A DNA stretch of 64,000 bases. Origin: Rhizobium binae. GTDB taxonomy: Bacteria; Pseudomonadota; Alphaproteobacteria; Rhizobiales; Rhizobiaceae. The stretch covers positions 2,421,001 to 2,485,000 of the forward strand of contig NZ_CP071604.1 of NCBI RefSeq assembly GCF_017357225.1, given 5' to 3'. The position numbers and the translations under genes were made by a program. Below the pieces are notes generated by a model that was not told the origin of the DNA, did not search any database, and saw nothing but the letters and a program-made list of their open reading frames with translations. The stretch's first letter is position 1, and each line of letters starts with the position of its first letter. Below are positions 1 to 9,760 of the stretch, in pieces.

Positions 1-246
1 GATGCCGCTGCGGAAAAATATCTCGTTCTTCGGATTGGTGTTGTTGAGGCAGATCAGGACCGAGGCCGGATTATCCGAGACCGAGCAGGCGGCGGTGATG
101 GTGACGCCCCGGCGGATGCCTTCCATCGCCGTCGTCACGAGTTGCACATGGCCGGCATAACGGCTCATGGCATCCCGATAAAGGCCGGGGTCGATATGCT
201 GCCTGTTCAACACCTGCTTCTCCGTGCGCTGTTCTGCCGACTGCAT
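1..246 (-). CDS. Flavin reductase family protein (RutF-like), 3' part outside window
   Basis: The reading frame starts at an ATG complementary to 244-246 and runs off the left edge after 82 codons. Residues 18-75 look like the N-terminus of the flavin reductase-like FMN-binding domain: IDPGLYRDAMSRYAGHV, then an ITAACSVSDNPASVLICLN stretch as in RutF and HpaC-type reductases. Such enzymes use NAD(P)H to make reduced FMN for a partner monooxygenase. The partner is not in the window. It is divergent from the solute-binding protein gene at 495. The 248 bases between the two should hold both promoters, but I could not place clear boxes. The exact substrate system is unknown. Confidence 0.75.
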   Translation of the reverse strand, partial: MQSAEQRTEKQVLNRQHIDPGLYRDAMSRYAGHVQLVTTAMEGIRRGVTITAACSVSDNPASVLICLNNTNPKNEIFFRSGI

Positions 247-494
247 ACATCCATAAATCGGAATCGATTTGAGGACAAAATACGCAGCAATTCATAGTGC
301 TGCAGCGTCCATTGCGTCACCGAAAGGACGCCCTGCGCTGCAGTTCGACTTTCCATCGCGCCAATATGGCGAGCATGGGTTACCTTTTCTACAATAGGAC
401 CGATGAAAAGCATGGAGTTACGCTTGTTTTTCTTTGACGATCGCTGCCTTGCGGCTAAAAGGGCATGGACGATGGCTAGGGATCTCCGCCTTTC

Positions 495-1577
495 ATGATC
501 TACATGCGTGGCATAGCAGCCGTTTTGATGCTGCTGGGAGCGGCGGCGCAAGGCTATGCGGCCGGCGTGACGATCGGTGTCGTCGCACCCCAGAATGGCC
601 CGCTCGCCCTGCTCGGCGCCCAGATTGCCGCCGGCGCCGGTTTCGAGATCCAGCAGTCGGGCAACACGCTCGTCGCCGTCAACGAAACCTGCGAGGACAA
701 TAGCGGCGCGGCCGTCGCCGATGCGCTTGTCGCCGCCAAGGTGCAGATCGCCGTCGGCTTTCTCTGCAGCGAGACGCTGGAGGGCGCCCTGCCGAAGCTG
801 AAGGATGCGCATATCCCGGCGATCACCGTCTCCGTACGCTCCCGCATCCTGATGGAGGATGCGCTGAAAAACGGCTGGCCGTTCTTCCGCATGGCGCCTG
901 CCGATGGCGCCGAGGCTGCAAAGATCAATGAAGTGATCCTGAAGGACTGGGCTGCCGATCCGATCGCCCTGATCGAGGACGGCACTATTCACGGCCGCGA
1001 ACTGACGGAAGCGGTGCGCAATACGCTGGAACAGAACGGCTTGAAGCCGGTCTTCACGGATAACTATCGTCCGGGGCAGGAGCAGCAGATCGCTCTTGTC
1101 CGCCGGCTGAAGCGGGCCGGCGCCACCCGGGTCTTCGTCGGCGGCGACCGTAACGACCTCGCCGTCATCGCCCGCGACGCCAAGGCCGAGAACATTCCGC
1201 TCTCCATCCTCGGCGGCGACGCCATGCGCGCCGCCGATCAGCCACTGCCGCTCGAGCCCGGCGTGCGCGCCGTCGCCCTGCCCGAATATGCCGTTCTGCC
1301 GGAAGCCGCGGCGACGGCCGAAACGTTGCGCGCCAAAGGGATCGAGCCGGAAGGCTATGTCCTGCCGTCGCTGGCGGCGGCACTGATTGCCGGCCAGGCA
1401 GCCGAAGCCGCCGCGGCGGCCGGCAAGCCCCTCCAGGAGACGCTGCTTGGCGCGACATTTCAGACCCCGGTCGGTGCCGTCGCCTTCACCGGCACGCATG
1501 AACTGTCGCAAAACCCGTACCGCCTGCTTGAATGGCGCGGCAACGGCTTTTTTCCACCGGGTGCGCCGACGCAATGA
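495..1577 (+). CDS. ABC transporter periplasmic solute-binding protein, LivK/branched-chain type
   Basis: A 360-residue protein. Residues 1-22 are a signal peptide (basic start, hydrophobic core, ending QGYA). The mature part begins with a TIGVVAPQNGPLALLG stretch, typical of the periplasmic-binding-protein 6 family that delivers branched-chain amino acids, amides or aromatic acids to ABC importers. An FVGGDRNDLAVIARDAKA segment fits the second lobe. The start could also be the ATG at 504, which would leave a shorter signal peptide. No permease or ATPase gene lies nearby, so it is an orphan binding protein here and its ligand is not predictable. It is divergent from the flavin reductase gene. 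Confidence 0.8.
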   Translation: MIYMRGIAAVLMLLGAAAQGYAAGVTIGVVAPQNGPLALLGAQIAAGAGFEIQQSGNTLVAVNETCEDNSGAAVADALVAAKVQIAVGFLCSETLEGALPKLKDAHIPAITVSVRSRILMEDALKNGWPFFRMAPADGAEAAKINEVILKDWAADPIALIEDGTIHGRELTEAVRNTLEQNGLKPVFTDNYRPGQEQQIALVRRLKRAGATRVFVGGDRNDLAVIARDAKAENIPLSILGGDAMRAADQPLPLEPGVRAVALPEYAVLPEAAATAETLRAKGIEPEGYVLPSLAAALIAGQAAEAAAAAGKPLQETLLGATFQTPVGAVAFTGTHELSQNPYRLLEWRGNGFFPPGAPTQ

Positions 1578-1636
1578 GCGGCCGCCAGCCTGAATTCCGG
1601 CACCGTGCTCGCATGGCGCCCATACGGGAGTAAGAC

Positions 1637-2317
1637 TTGATGACGCTGCCCATTCGCATTGCCCCCTCGATCCTCGCGGCGGATTTCGCCAGGCTCGGCG
1701 AGGAGGTGCGCAATGTCACCGCCGCCGGAGCCGACTGGATCCACCTCGACGTGATGGACGGGCATTTCGTGCCGAACATCTCCTTCGGCCCCGATGTCAT
1801 CAAGTCGCTGCGCGCCTACACTGACGCCACCTTCGACTGCCACTTGATGATCTCGCCGGTCGACGATTATCTCGAAGCTTTCGCCAAGGCCGGCTGCGAC
1901 CGCATCACCGTCCATGCCGAATCCGGGCCGCATCTGCACCGGTCGCTGCAGACCGTCCGCAATCTCGGCAAGAAGGTCGGCGTGACGCTCAATCCGGCAA
2001 CCCCGCTCAGCGCCATCGAGAACGTGCTCGACGATGTCGACCTCATCCTCATCATGTCGGTCAATCCCGGCTTCGGCGGACAGAAGTTCATTCCGGCAAT
2101 GGCAGCCAAGATCGCAGCGGCAAAGTCACTGATCGGCGACAGACCGATCGAGCTCGAGGTCGACGGCGGCGTGACGGTGGAGACGGCGCCTGATATCGCC
2201 CGCGCCGGGGGCAACGTCCTCGTGGCCGGCTCGGCAATTTTCAAGGGCGGTACGGTCGACAGCTACCGTAGGACCGTCGCCGAATTGCGTCAGGCAGCCG
2301 AAGGGGCACGAACATGA
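1637..2317 (+). CDS. rpe: Ribulose-phosphate 3-epimerase
   Basis: A 226-residue cytoplasmic TIM-barrel enzyme that interconverts D-ribulose 5-phosphate and D-xylulose 5-phosphate in the pentose phosphate pathway. Family signatures are complete: [17 protein letters not shown] at the N-terminus, [18 protein letters not shown] with the metal-binding Asp, [29 protein letters not shown] and a phosphate-binding VAGSAIF. Length is typical. The ATG follows a GGGAG sequence 10 bases upstream. Its last codon overlaps the start of the next gene by 4 bases (ATGA), so the two are probably translationally coupled. Confidence 0.97.
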   Translation: MMTLPIRIAPSILAADFARLGEEVRNVTAAGADWIHLDVMDGHFVPNISFGPDVIKSLRAYTDATFDCHLMISPVDDYLEAFAKAGCDRITVHAESGPHLHRSLQTVRNLGKKVGVTLNPATPLSAIENVLDDVDLILIMSVNPGFGGQKFIPAMAAKIAAAKSLIGDRPIELEVDGGVTVETAPDIARAGGNVLVAGSAIFKGGTVDSYRRTVAELRQAAEGART

Positions 2318-3039
2318 AGAAGCGTCTGATCATTGGCGGCACGCTTGCCACCGCATTGGCCGGCCTGCCCGGCTTGTCACTGGCCGGAGACATTGCCAGC
2401 ATCCAGCCGATCGGTTTTTCCGCCGACGGCAAGGTCTTCGCATTTCAGGAATTCGGCATCAAAGAGAACAGCAAGACTCCCTATTCGGAAACCTATTTCA
2501 TCAATACCGACAGTGGCCAATATCTCGAGGGCACCCCCTTTCGCACCGAACTGACGGATAAGGACGCCAATCTTTCCAAGGCCCGCCGCCAGAACCTGAC
2601 GGCGGCGCGCAGCCAGATGGATAAGTACGACCTTCTGACAAATCCGGGTCTGATTGCCGCCTTCAACCCGCCAACCGAGCTCGGCTCGCCCTCGAAGACG
2701 CTTCGCTACACCACACTCGCGATCGATGGGCCGCCGAAGACGCCCTATACGCTCTCACTCGGCGAGATGCCGGTGCCGCCGCCGAAGGAATGCGCAACAG
2801 TCGACAAGCGGGTCCTCGGTTTCAACCTGCAGATGATCGAGAAGGAAGGTGTCCCGAACCGTCAGGCGGCGCGGCAGGCAACGGCTGTTCCGGCCGAGCG
2901 CACATGCTCGGTCGAATTCAGGATCGGCGGCGCGGTGGTCTACCAGCCGGAAGGCGGAAATCAAATTCACATTGCGCTCGTCCTCGCCTTCGATGCTGAG
3001 AGGAACGGGCGCTGGATCGCCGTCCCGGTTCATCCCTGA
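2314..3039 (+). CDS. DUF2259 family secreted protein
   Basis: A 241-residue protein with a signal peptide ([20 protein letters not shown], cleavage near residue 24, SLAG-DIA). The mature start, [19 protein letters not shown], is characteristic of the DUF2259 family of predicted secreted proteins, whose function is unknown. Two cysteines (in the CATVD and TCSVEF segments) could form a disulfide in the periplasm. The start overlaps the rpe stop in an ATGA arrangement, so it is probably in the same transcript, although a metabolic link to pentose phosphate metabolism is not evident. Confidence 0.8.
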   Translation: MKKRLIIGGTLATALAGLPGLSLAGDIASIQPIGFSADGKVFAFQEFGIKENSKTPYSETYFINTDSGQYLEGTPFRTELTDKDANLSKARRQNLTAARSQMDKYDLLTNPGLIAAFNPPTELGSPSKTLRYTTLAIDGPPKTPYTLSLGEMPVPPPKECATVDKRVLGFNLQMIEKEGVPNRQAARQATAVPAERTCSVEFRIGGAVVYQPEGGNQIHIALVLAFDAERNGRWIAVPVHP

Positions 3040-3077
3040 GCCGGGATCATTCCAGAGTGGAGGGCCGGAGGAGCCGC

Positions 3078-3554
3078 ATGCGAGCGGCATTGCCACCCTA
3101 CCCCGATCTGGTTGCCGGCGCGCCGCTCTGGGGCATGCAGATGCTCGTCTCCGCCATGCTCGGCCTTTATCTGCGCAACGGCCTGGAGACGAGCCGCCTT
3201 GCCGAAGTCGCCGCGCTCTATTTCCTCGGCGGTCTGCTCGCCTGGCCCTTTGCTTTGCCGACCGCCCGCTTCCTCGCCTATGGCAAGCCGCCGGAGGCGC
3301 GTTTCGCCGCCTTTTTCGTGACGCTGATCGCGGCCACGATCGCGATGACCGCCTTCCTCTTCGCGATGGAATATCGGATCTTTTATTCGCGCTGGCACGC
3401 GCCCTTCGGAAGCGGCATCTGGATCTTCCAGTTCATCTTCACCAGCATCAGCGCCGTCTACCAGTTCCTGGTGATCGGCCTGCGCCTTTTCCTGCCGCTC
3501 GGTCTCGTCTGCCTTGTGGTCAACAGCTATTATCTTGCCAAACGCATGCGTTGA
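3078..3554 (+). CDS. Small conserved inner-membrane protein of unknown function
   Basis: A 158-residue protein with about four hydrophobic segments: near residues 11-30, 44-65, 75-97 and 120-150. The chosen ATG has a strong GGAGGAG ribosome-binding site five bases upstream, which decides against the upstream codon at 3057. It has no recognisable enzymatic motif. It sits 38 bases behind the DUF2259 gene on the same strand and may end the rpe transcript. I do not recognise a named family. Confidence 0.65.
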   Translation: MRAALPPYPDLVAGAPLWGMQMLVSAMLGLYLRNGLETSRLAEVAALYFLGGLLAWPFALPTARFLAYGKPPEARFAAFFVTLIAATIAMTAFLFAMEYRIFYSRWHAPFGSGIWIFQFIFTSISAVYQFLVIGLRLFLPLGLVCLVVNSYYLAKRMR

Positions 3555-3684
3555 GATTGCCGCCCGTCTTTGCTACAGGGGCGCTGAAGCAATATCAGCA
3601 AAAGTGTTCCAGCAGTCTTGCGCCCGAAATTGCGCAAAAACAAAACATTGATGCTTAAACCTCTCGAAGTGAAGGCAGCCGCCC

Positions 3685-4992
3685 ATGATCCCGCGTTACT
3701 CCCGGCCCGAAATGGTCGCCATCTGGTCTCCTGAAACCAAGTTCCGCATCTGGTTCGAGATCGAGGCGCATGCCTGTGACGCGCTGGCCGAACTCGGCGT
3801 CATCCCGAAGTCGGCGGCAAAGACCATCTGGGAAAAAGGCGGTGCGGCCACCTTCGACGTCGCTCGCATCGACGAGATCGAAGCGGTGACCAAGCATGAC
3901 GTCATCGCCTTCCTGACGCACCTCGCCGAGATCGTCGGCCCGGATGCACGCTTCGTCCACCAGGGCATGACCTCATCCGACGTGCTCGACACCTGCTTCA
4001 ACGTCCAGCTGGTGCGCGCCACCGATATTCTGATCGCCGATCTCGACCGGCTGCTCGCAGCGCTGAAAACGCGCGCCTTCGAACACAAGGACACCGTCAC
4101 CATCGGCCGCTCGCACGGCATCCATGCCGAGCCGACCACCTTCGGCGTCAAGCTGGCGCTCGCCTATGCCGAATTCGAGCGTTGCCGCCAGCGCCTCGTC
4201 GCCGCTCGCGAGGAAGTCGCGACCTGCGCCATATCGGGCGCCGTCGGCACCTTCGCCAATATCGATCCGCGCGTCGAGGAACACGTCGCCGCCGCACTCG
4301 GCCTGAAGGCCGAGCCGGTCTCGACCCAGGTCATCCCGCGCGACCGCCACGCCATGTATTTCGCCACCCTCGGCGTTGTCGCCTCCTCGATCGAGCGCCT
4401 GGCGACCGAAATCCGCCACCTGCAGCGCACCGAAGTCCTGGAAGCCGAAGAATATTTCTCCCCCGGCCAGAAGGGCTCTTCGGCCATGCCGCATAAACGC
4501 AACCCGGTGTTGACCGAAAACCTCACCGGCCTTGCCCGCATGGTCCGTTCCTACGCCCTGCCGGCGATGGAGAACGTCGCCCTCTGGCACGAGCGCGATA
4601 TCTCCCACTCCTCGGTCGAGCGCATGATCGGCCCGGACGCCACCGTCACCCTCGACTTCGCCCTCTCGCGCCTCGCCGGCGTCATCGAAAAGCTCTTGGT
4701 CTACCCGGAGAATATGGAGAAGAACCTCAACAAGTTCCGCGGTCTCGTCCACTCTCAGCGCGTTCTCCTGGCGCTGACCCAGGCCGGCACCTCCCGCGAA
4801 GACGCCTACCGCCTGGTCCAGCGCAACGCCATGAAGGTCTGGGAACAGGGCAAGGATTTTCTGGAGGAGCTGCTGGCCGATGCTGAGGTCAGGGCTGCGC
4901 TTTCAGAGGAGGATATTCGGGAGAAGTTCGACATTGGGTATCACACCAAGCATGTCGATACGATCTTCCGACGGGTGTTTGGGGAAGCGTGA
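3685..4992 (+). CDS. purB: Adenylosuccinate lyase
   Basis: A 435-residue enzyme of the fumarase/aspartase superfamily. It removes fumarate from SAICAR and from adenylosuccinate, so it serves both IMP synthesis and the IMP-to-AMP branch. Diagnostic parts are FVHQGMTSSDVLDTCFN, the TIGRSHGIHAEPTTFG catalytic-His region and the flexible signature loop SSAMPHKRNPVLTENL around residues 269-284. Length is normal for the short bacterial type. The other purine genes (purC, purS, purQ, purL) follow between 12.9 and 20.5 kb. The IS debris begins directly after its stop codon. Confidence 0.97.
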   Translation: MIPRYSRPEMVAIWSPETKFRIWFEIEAHACDALAELGVIPKSAAKTIWEKGGAATFDVARIDEIEAVTKHDVIAFLTHLAEIVGPDARFVHQGMTSSDVLDTCFNVQLVRATDILIADLDRLLAALKTRAFEHKDTVTIGRSHGIHAEPTTFGVKLALAYAEFERCRQRLVAAREEVATCAISGAVGTFANIDPRVEEHVAAALGLKAEPVSTQVIPRDRHAMYFATLGVVASSIERLATEIRHLQRTEVLEAEEYFSPGQKGSSAMPHKRNPVLTENLTGLARMVRSYALPAMENVALWHERDISHSSVERMIGPDATVTLDFALSRLAGVIEKLLVYPENMEKNLNKFRGLVHSQRVLLALTQAGTSREDAYRLVQRNAMKVWEQGKDFLEELLADAEVRAALSEEDIREKFDIGYHTKHVDTIFRRVFGEA

Positions 4993-5028
4993 GCTGCGGG
5001 CCAGGGGTCGAAGGCGATAGGTCGGTGC

Positions 5029-5260
5029 GAAAGAAGTTCAAGAGGTATTCGATCGACTACTCCACATCGACACTGCCGAGGAGCGCACCGAATAGGGACA
5101 TGTTTCGTCATCGATCGTCGAACTGCACAGAAAAGACCACCACCGCCGTCACGCGCGAGTTCCTCCTGTTGCAGCCGTTCCCTACAAGATGACACCGTGC
5201 TCACTGCCAATGGGATCCAGTTCACCACGCCACACGAACACCGCTGTGCACAAGTCCTTC
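5029..5260 (+). pseudogene. Degenerate IS481-type transposase remnant
   Basis: Pieces of an rve/DDE integrase are readable across shifting frames. In order they are RKKFKRYSIDY, then HIDTAEERTE followed by an in-frame TAG at 5093, then EKTTTAVTREFL, AVPYK and VLTANGIQFTTP. They match, in order, the catalytic-core layout of IS481-like transposases (a YFHIDIAE block with the first Asp, a VELHEK block, and a VLTDNGIQFT block with the second Asp). At least two single-base shifts, a premature stop and an internal deletion are needed to reconcile it, and the second catalytic Asp reads Ala. It is dead, and only the middle of the gene remains. Confidence 0.6.
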
Positions 5261-5750
5261 GTTGCACATTCGAAAAGAAGCTATCCATCGCGGCGATCTA
5301 CGCGCACGCCCGTTCACCTTCTCTAGCGAACCTCGATCCTGCCACACGTTTCTATTCTCAGGGCCGGACCGCTGCAGGTAGCAATGCAAGGAAGAGCGCG
5401 CCGGGTGTACGTGGGTTGCAGCATATAGAAGGCAGTGGTTCAACGATTGCGCTGCGTTGAAGCAATGGCTTATCTCGCAAGGCGTTCAGGGCTAAGTGTG
5501 TACGGCGGAAATCGCCAAAATGACAGTGACCTTGCCCCAAGTTTTATCCAGTTTTGAGTTCGCTCCAGCGGTTTTGGGTTGCTGTATTCGGGGCGGTGGC
5601 GGCGGGTTGCGGTGCGGAGCCATTTCGGCTGCGCAGCATCGCATCACGTCGCGGGTGTTTTAATCGCTGCGCCAGTTTGAGAGCGCTGATCGAGCTTGGG
5701 TCAGTGATGAGAAGAGAGTTTCATTCAAGAACTCGTCTCGCAGCCGCCCA
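5261..5750. other. Gene-free stretch between two transposase remnants
   Basis: I find no supported gene, RNA or clear terminal repeat in these 490 bases. Short open frames exist but none has a ribosome-binding site or a recognisable protein signature. It is probably decayed insertion-sequence DNA, because both flanks are transposase fragments. Confidence 0.4.
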
Positions 5751-5765
5751 TTGATGGGGAAGACG

Positions 5766-6822
5766 GCCCCGATCCGAACCGATTGGTCGGAGGCCACGGT
5801 CGCCCATGTGCTGGTTTCCAAATACGCCGATCATCTGCCGCTTTACCGGCAGGCTCAGATCATGAGTGCCAGGGCGTTGATCTCGACCGCTCCACGCTCG
5901 CCGATTGGGTCGGCCGGGCAGCTTATGAGCTGCGGCCTGTCTTTGACGCCTGATGGCGGACCTGAAGCGGTCAACCAAGCTCTTCATGGATGAGACGCGT
6001 GCTCCGGTTCTCGATCCCGGCTCCCGCAAAACCAAAACGGGATACTTCTGGGCGCTGGCTCGTGATGACCGACCCTGGAATGACGGCGCACCGCCGGGCG
6101 TGGCCTTTACCTACGCACCCGGTCGCGGCGGGCACCATGCCGAACGGATATTGCAGGGCTTCACCGGCATTCTGCAGGTCGATGGCTATGCCGGATACAA
6201 CAGACTGATTACGCCAGAGCGGACTGGTCCCGATATTCGTCTTGCCTATTGTTGGTCCCACGCTCGGCGCAAACTCATCGAGATCACGCGCAACGGATCA
6301 GCACCCATTGCGGAAGATGGCGTGAAGCGGATTGGCGAACTCTATCGGATCGAGGCGGAATTGCGCGGCCTCGATTCCGAGGCCCGGCTTGCTGGACGGC
6401 GCGAACGATCTGCGCCGCTCGTCGCCGACATGCAGACCTGGCTCATGCATCACGGCGCTCGTGTAGCGACAAAGTCCCCACTCGGCGAAGCCCTGGCTCA
6501 CATCGCCAAATACTGGGAGGGTCTCCAGTTCCACCTGGCCGACGGTCGCATCGAGATCGACAACAACAGCGTCGAGCGGACCATCGGACCAATTGCGCTC
6601 AATCGCAAGAATGCCCTCTTCGCCGGACACGATGCCGGGGCCGAGAACTGGGCGACAATCGCCTCGCTCATCAAGACCTGCAAGCTCGATGCCGTTAACC
6701 CATTCGCCTATCTGACTGCGACGCTGAGGCCATCGTCAACGACTACAAGTAGAACAGGGTCGATGAACTTTTGCCGTGGAACTATCCGACACAGACAGCC
6801 GGAAAGTCCTGTCGGTAAGAAG
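5766..6822 (+). pseudogene. IS66 family transposase (TnpC) pseudogene, N-terminus lost and frameshifted
   Basis: The sequence encodes the C-terminal two thirds of an IS66 TnpC transposase. It runs from HVLVSKYADHLPLYRQAQI through STLADWVGRAAYELRPVFD, KLFMDETRAPVLDPG and ILQVDGYAGYN to the EIDNNSVERTI block. Reading across it needs a one-base insertion near 5874 (after the SAR codons), another near 5950 (FDA to LMADL) and a third near 6728. A TAG then interrupts the tail before the final VDELLPWNY. The longest intact frame is 5953-6843. The N-terminal region is missing, and no accompanying tnpA or tnpB was found. It cannot be functional. Confidence 0.85.
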
Positions 6823-6856
6823 ATAGTGGTTGTAGCATCATGACCTGTGGTAGTTC

Positions 6857-7924
6857 ATGCGCATGATCAACAAGAGACACCACCTTTGGCCCGGCGTCCC
6901 GCTCGCTTTGGGTTCAGCCGTTCTGTTTGGGGCCTCCGCGCCACTCTCCAAGCTGCTCATGGGGTCAATCGATCCCTGGCTGTTGGCAGGAATTCTATAC
7001 TTGGGAGCCGGATTTGGCCTCGCCATCCTCAGTTCAGGCCGCCGCCTGATCGGACTGCCAAATGTCGAGGCTCCACTCCAAGGAACAGATACTCCCTGGT
7101 TGTTCCTGGTCGTTCTGTTTGGGGGCGTGCTCGGTCCGCTGCTTTTGATGCTGGGACTTGCTCGCACCTCGGCATCGTCGGGTTCGCTGCTGCTCAATCT
7201 CGAGGGATTGGCGACCATGGGCATTGCGTGGCTTGTCTTCCGTGAGAACGTTGATCGGCGACTATTGCTGGGTGCAGCCGCCATTCTTGCAGGCGCTGTG
7301 CTTCTGTCATGGAACGGCGGCAAACTCCAACTCGATGTTGGTGGCCTGCTTATCGCGGCAGCATGCTTGTCATGGGGCATCGACAACAATCTCACGCGCA
7401 AGCTGTCATCGGCTGATCCAGTCCAAATCGCGATGATCAAAGGGCTTGTCGCCGGTGCGACCAATCTCGTGTTAGCCATCCTGTTTGGCGCATCCCTGCC
7501 TAGCCCCGCTCTTGTCTTGGCCGGTGCTTTCGTTGGCTTCCTCGGCGTGGGTGTCAGCCTTGTGATGTTCATGCTAGGGCTTCGACATCTTGGGACCGCT
7601 CGGACAGGAGCCTACTTCTCGCTGGCTCCCTTCATCGGCGCGGCTCTTGCAGTGCCTGTTTTGGGCGAATCTATCACGATTCAGCTCATTGGTGCGGGAA
7701 CCCTCATGGGGATTGGCTTGTGGCTTCATTTGGCCGAGCGCCACGACCACGACCACTTACACGACGCGCTGGAGCACGAGCACTCGCATGTCCATGACGA
7801 GCATCACCAGCATGTCCATGACGGACCATTCAATGAACCGCATTCACACTGGCACAGGCACGAACCGCTTCGGCACAAGCACGCACATTACCCTGATCTG
7901 CACCATCGTCATTCACATAAATAG
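6857..7924 (+). CDS. DMT/EamA family transporter with a histidine-rich C-terminal tail
   Basis: A 355-residue inner-membrane protein. Residues 8-295 form ten hydrophobic segments in two EamA repeats, starting PLALGSAVLFGASAPLSKLL, as in drug/metabolite transporters. The last 60 residues carry 23 histidines in HDH, HEHSH, HHQH and HRH patterns. Such tails are typical of proteins that bind or sense divalent metals, so export or handling of nickel, cobalt or zinc is a reasonable inference but is not proven. Its base composition looks less GC-biased than its neighbours. It sits immediately behind the IS66 remnant, which suggests horizontal arrival. The start is ATG at 6857, with a second ATG two codons later. 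Confidence 0.85.
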   Translation: MRMINKRHHLWPGVPLALGSAVLFGASAPLSKLLMGSIDPWLLAGILYLGAGFGLAILSSGRRLIGLPNVEAPLQGTDTPWLFLVVLFGGVLGPLLLMLGLARTSASSGSLLLNLEGLATMGIAWLVFRENVDRRLLLGAAAILAGAVLLSWNGGKLQLDVGGLLIAAACLSWGIDNNLTRKLSSADPVQIAMIKGLVAGATNLVLAILFGASLPSPALVLAGAFVGFLGVGVSLVMFMLGLRHLGTARTGAYFSLAPFIGAALAVPVLGESITIQLIGAGTLMGIGLWLHLAERHDHDHLHDALEHEHSHVHDEHHQHVHDGPFNEPHSHWHRHEPLRHKHAHYPDLHHRHSHK

Positions 7925-8187
7925 CGCCGGTGCGGAAATCCTGGACGTCAATGGTCGGCCGCATGTGTGTGCGGCACACCGCTTACCGCCCAATTCCCTG
8001 AAGAAAAATGGCAGATGACCCAACGTCAATCCGACAAAATAGGCCTGACAAAACAATTCGACCTGTGGTTCTCTGAGGAAGGAGTTGTTCATTTTTCCCT
8101 CCGGAAATCTGTGTTTACCGCCTGAGTGTGTTTTCGACTCGCGAAATGGCGGGTAACACACGAAAATCCCTATTAACGATATGAATC

Positions 8188-8679
8188 CTATTTAGGAATT
8201 CGGCTTTTCTCAAGCGGCCGTTGCTTTATCTTTGGGGCTTTAGCGTTCGCGGGGCGTTTACGCGCCTCGTTCTTTTTCGGCGTAGACGCCTCTACGGCCT
8301 CCGTTGTTCTGCAAGCCTCGGTCTCGCCCCGGCCCTTGGCAGCCTTGGCGACCAGTTCATCGAGGCGTTTCAGTTCCTCCTCGTCGAGATTTTCGATGCC
8401 GATGAAGCGGTTCTCCGCATGACTTGTCAGGATGATTTCGTTGAGCTTCGCCTGGATCGCCCGCGTGTCGCGCGTCTGCGCGTTCTGCAGCACGAAGACC
8501 ATCAGGAATGTGATGATGGTCGTGCCGGTGTTGATGATCAGCTGCCAGGTTTCCGAATAGTCGAAGAAGGGCCCGAGCAAAGCCCAGATGATGACGATGC
8601 TCAGCGCCAGGATGAAGATGACGGGCTTGCCCGCCCATTCTGATGTCTTGGTTGCGAAGCGGGCAAACAGATGCTTCAT
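8188..8679 (-). CDS. Low-affinity iron permease family membrane protein
   Basis: A 163-residue protein. Residues 1-85 hold two transmembrane helices (WAGKPVIFILALSIVIIWA and a second around LIINTGTTIITFLMVFVLQN), followed by QNAQTRDTRAIQAKLNEII. That QNxQNRD-like stretch is typical of the low-affinity iron permease (Fet4-like, PF04120) domain of bacteria. The C-terminus is Lys/Arg/Ala-rich and probably cytoplasmic. The ATG at 8679 is preceded by AGAGAGA, so I prefer it to longer in-frame extensions. The name comes from a yeast homologue, and actual iron transport by the short bacterial forms is unproven. Confidence 0.75.
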   Translation of the reverse strand: MKHLFARFATKTSEWAGKPVIFILALSIVIIWALLGPFFDYSETWQLIINTGTTIITFLMVFVLQNAQTRDTRAIQAKLNEIILTSHAENRFIGIENLDEEELKRLDELVAKAAKGRGETEACRTTEAVEASTPKKNEARKRPANAKAPKIKQRPLEKSRIPK

Positions 8680-8783
8680 CGTTCTCTCTGAAATATCCTT
8701 CGGAGCCACATTTAAACTCCGAGGCAGGTTCGAGGTTCCCCGGAGAAACGAAACCCGAAATCCCCGAGGGGGCAAGGCCGTGG

Positions 8784-9587
8784 CTACGCGGTCTCCCGCG
8801 CAATCAGCTTGCGGTAGAGATGCCAGGTCGCATGGCCGAGGATCGGGATGACAAGCGCAAGTCCGGCAAAGACCGGGATCGTGCCGATGACGAGGAGTGC
8901 AGCGACGATCAGACCCCAGAGGAGCACCGGCACCGGATTGACGATCGTGGCGCGGATCGAGGTCACAACGGCGACCACCGCCCCGACATCGCGGTCCAGC
9001 AGCAGCGGGAAGGTGATCACAGAGATAGCCAGCACCACCAGCGCGAAGCCGAAGCCGATGAGATTGCCCCAGATGATCAGCTGCAGGCCTTCAGCCGTAC
9101 CGAAAACCTGGCGGGTGAAATCCGTCATGGTGCGCGGAAACACTTCTCCCAGAAGATTGGTGTAAAGCGTCTGCGCCGTCACCAGCCAGACGACGAAAAG
9201 CGCAAAAAGCATCAGTCCGACCGCGACGATCGAAGGCAGTGCCGGCGAATGGCGCACTTCGAGTGCATGCGTCCATGACGTATCGAGGCCTTCCTCGCGC
9301 CGGCGGCTGATCTCGTAAAGGCCGATCGCCGCGATCGGTCCGATCAGCACAAAACCGGACATCAGCGGGAAGACCATCGGCAGAAGGTTGGCGCCGGAGG
9401 TCCATAGCGTCAGGAACACGCCTGCGATCGGGTACATCAGGCACAGGAAAACATAATGCGAGGGTTTTTCCTTAAAATCGTCGAACCCACGCTTCAATGC
9501 GTCGAAGACGTCAGCAATGCCAATACGATTGACGACGGGCCGCGCGACGCTGTCGCTGGCACCCGTCATGACATGAAATGCCGCCAT
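8784..9587 (-). CDS. DUF2189 family integral membrane protein
   Basis: A 267-residue polytopic membrane protein with about six hydrophobic segments. It has the hallmark DUF2189 layout: an N-terminal IADVFDALKRGFDDFKEKPSH, a first pair of helices with the YPIAGVFL segment, a GFVLIGPIAAIGLYEISRRRE loop, and a C-terminal GHATWHLYRKL. The start is supported by a very strong AGGAGGAG eight bases upstream. Function is unknown; homologues are often annotated as putative cytochrome c oxidase-associated integral membrane proteins on weak grounds. It is divergent from the hydrolase gene at 9761. Confidence 0.8.
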   Translation of the reverse strand: MAAFHVMTGASDSVARPVVNRIGIADVFDALKRGFDDFKEKPSHYVFLCLMYPIAGVFLTLWTSGANLLPMVFPLMSGFVLIGPIAAIGLYEISRRREEGLDTSWTHALEVRHSPALPSIVAVGLMLFALFVVWLVTAQTLYTNLLGEVFPRTMTDFTRQVFGTAEGLQLIIWGNLIGFGFALVVLAISVITFPLLLDRDVGAVVAVVTSIRATIVNPVPVLLWGLIVAALLVIGTIPVFAGLALVIPILGHATWHLYRKLIARETA

Positions 9588-9760
9588 GGCTTTCTCCTCC
9601 TCAGCCGAGAGCTAGTCGGCAGCGGCACGCATCGGCGGGCAAGCCGATACGAAATCCGCAACCGGCACTGGAGCAATATAACAAATATCAAGGTGCATGT
9701 CGCTCTCTCCTTGATGCCCCTCTTGACATCTTCGATAGGCTTTCTCACATCGGCGGCACT

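Noticed and set aside
207..1574. Long minus-strand frame opposite the ABC solute-binding gene
   Set aside because: Shadow of the high-GC coding strand; no family motif and no ribosome-binding site, while the plus-strand frame has a signal peptide and a recognisable family.
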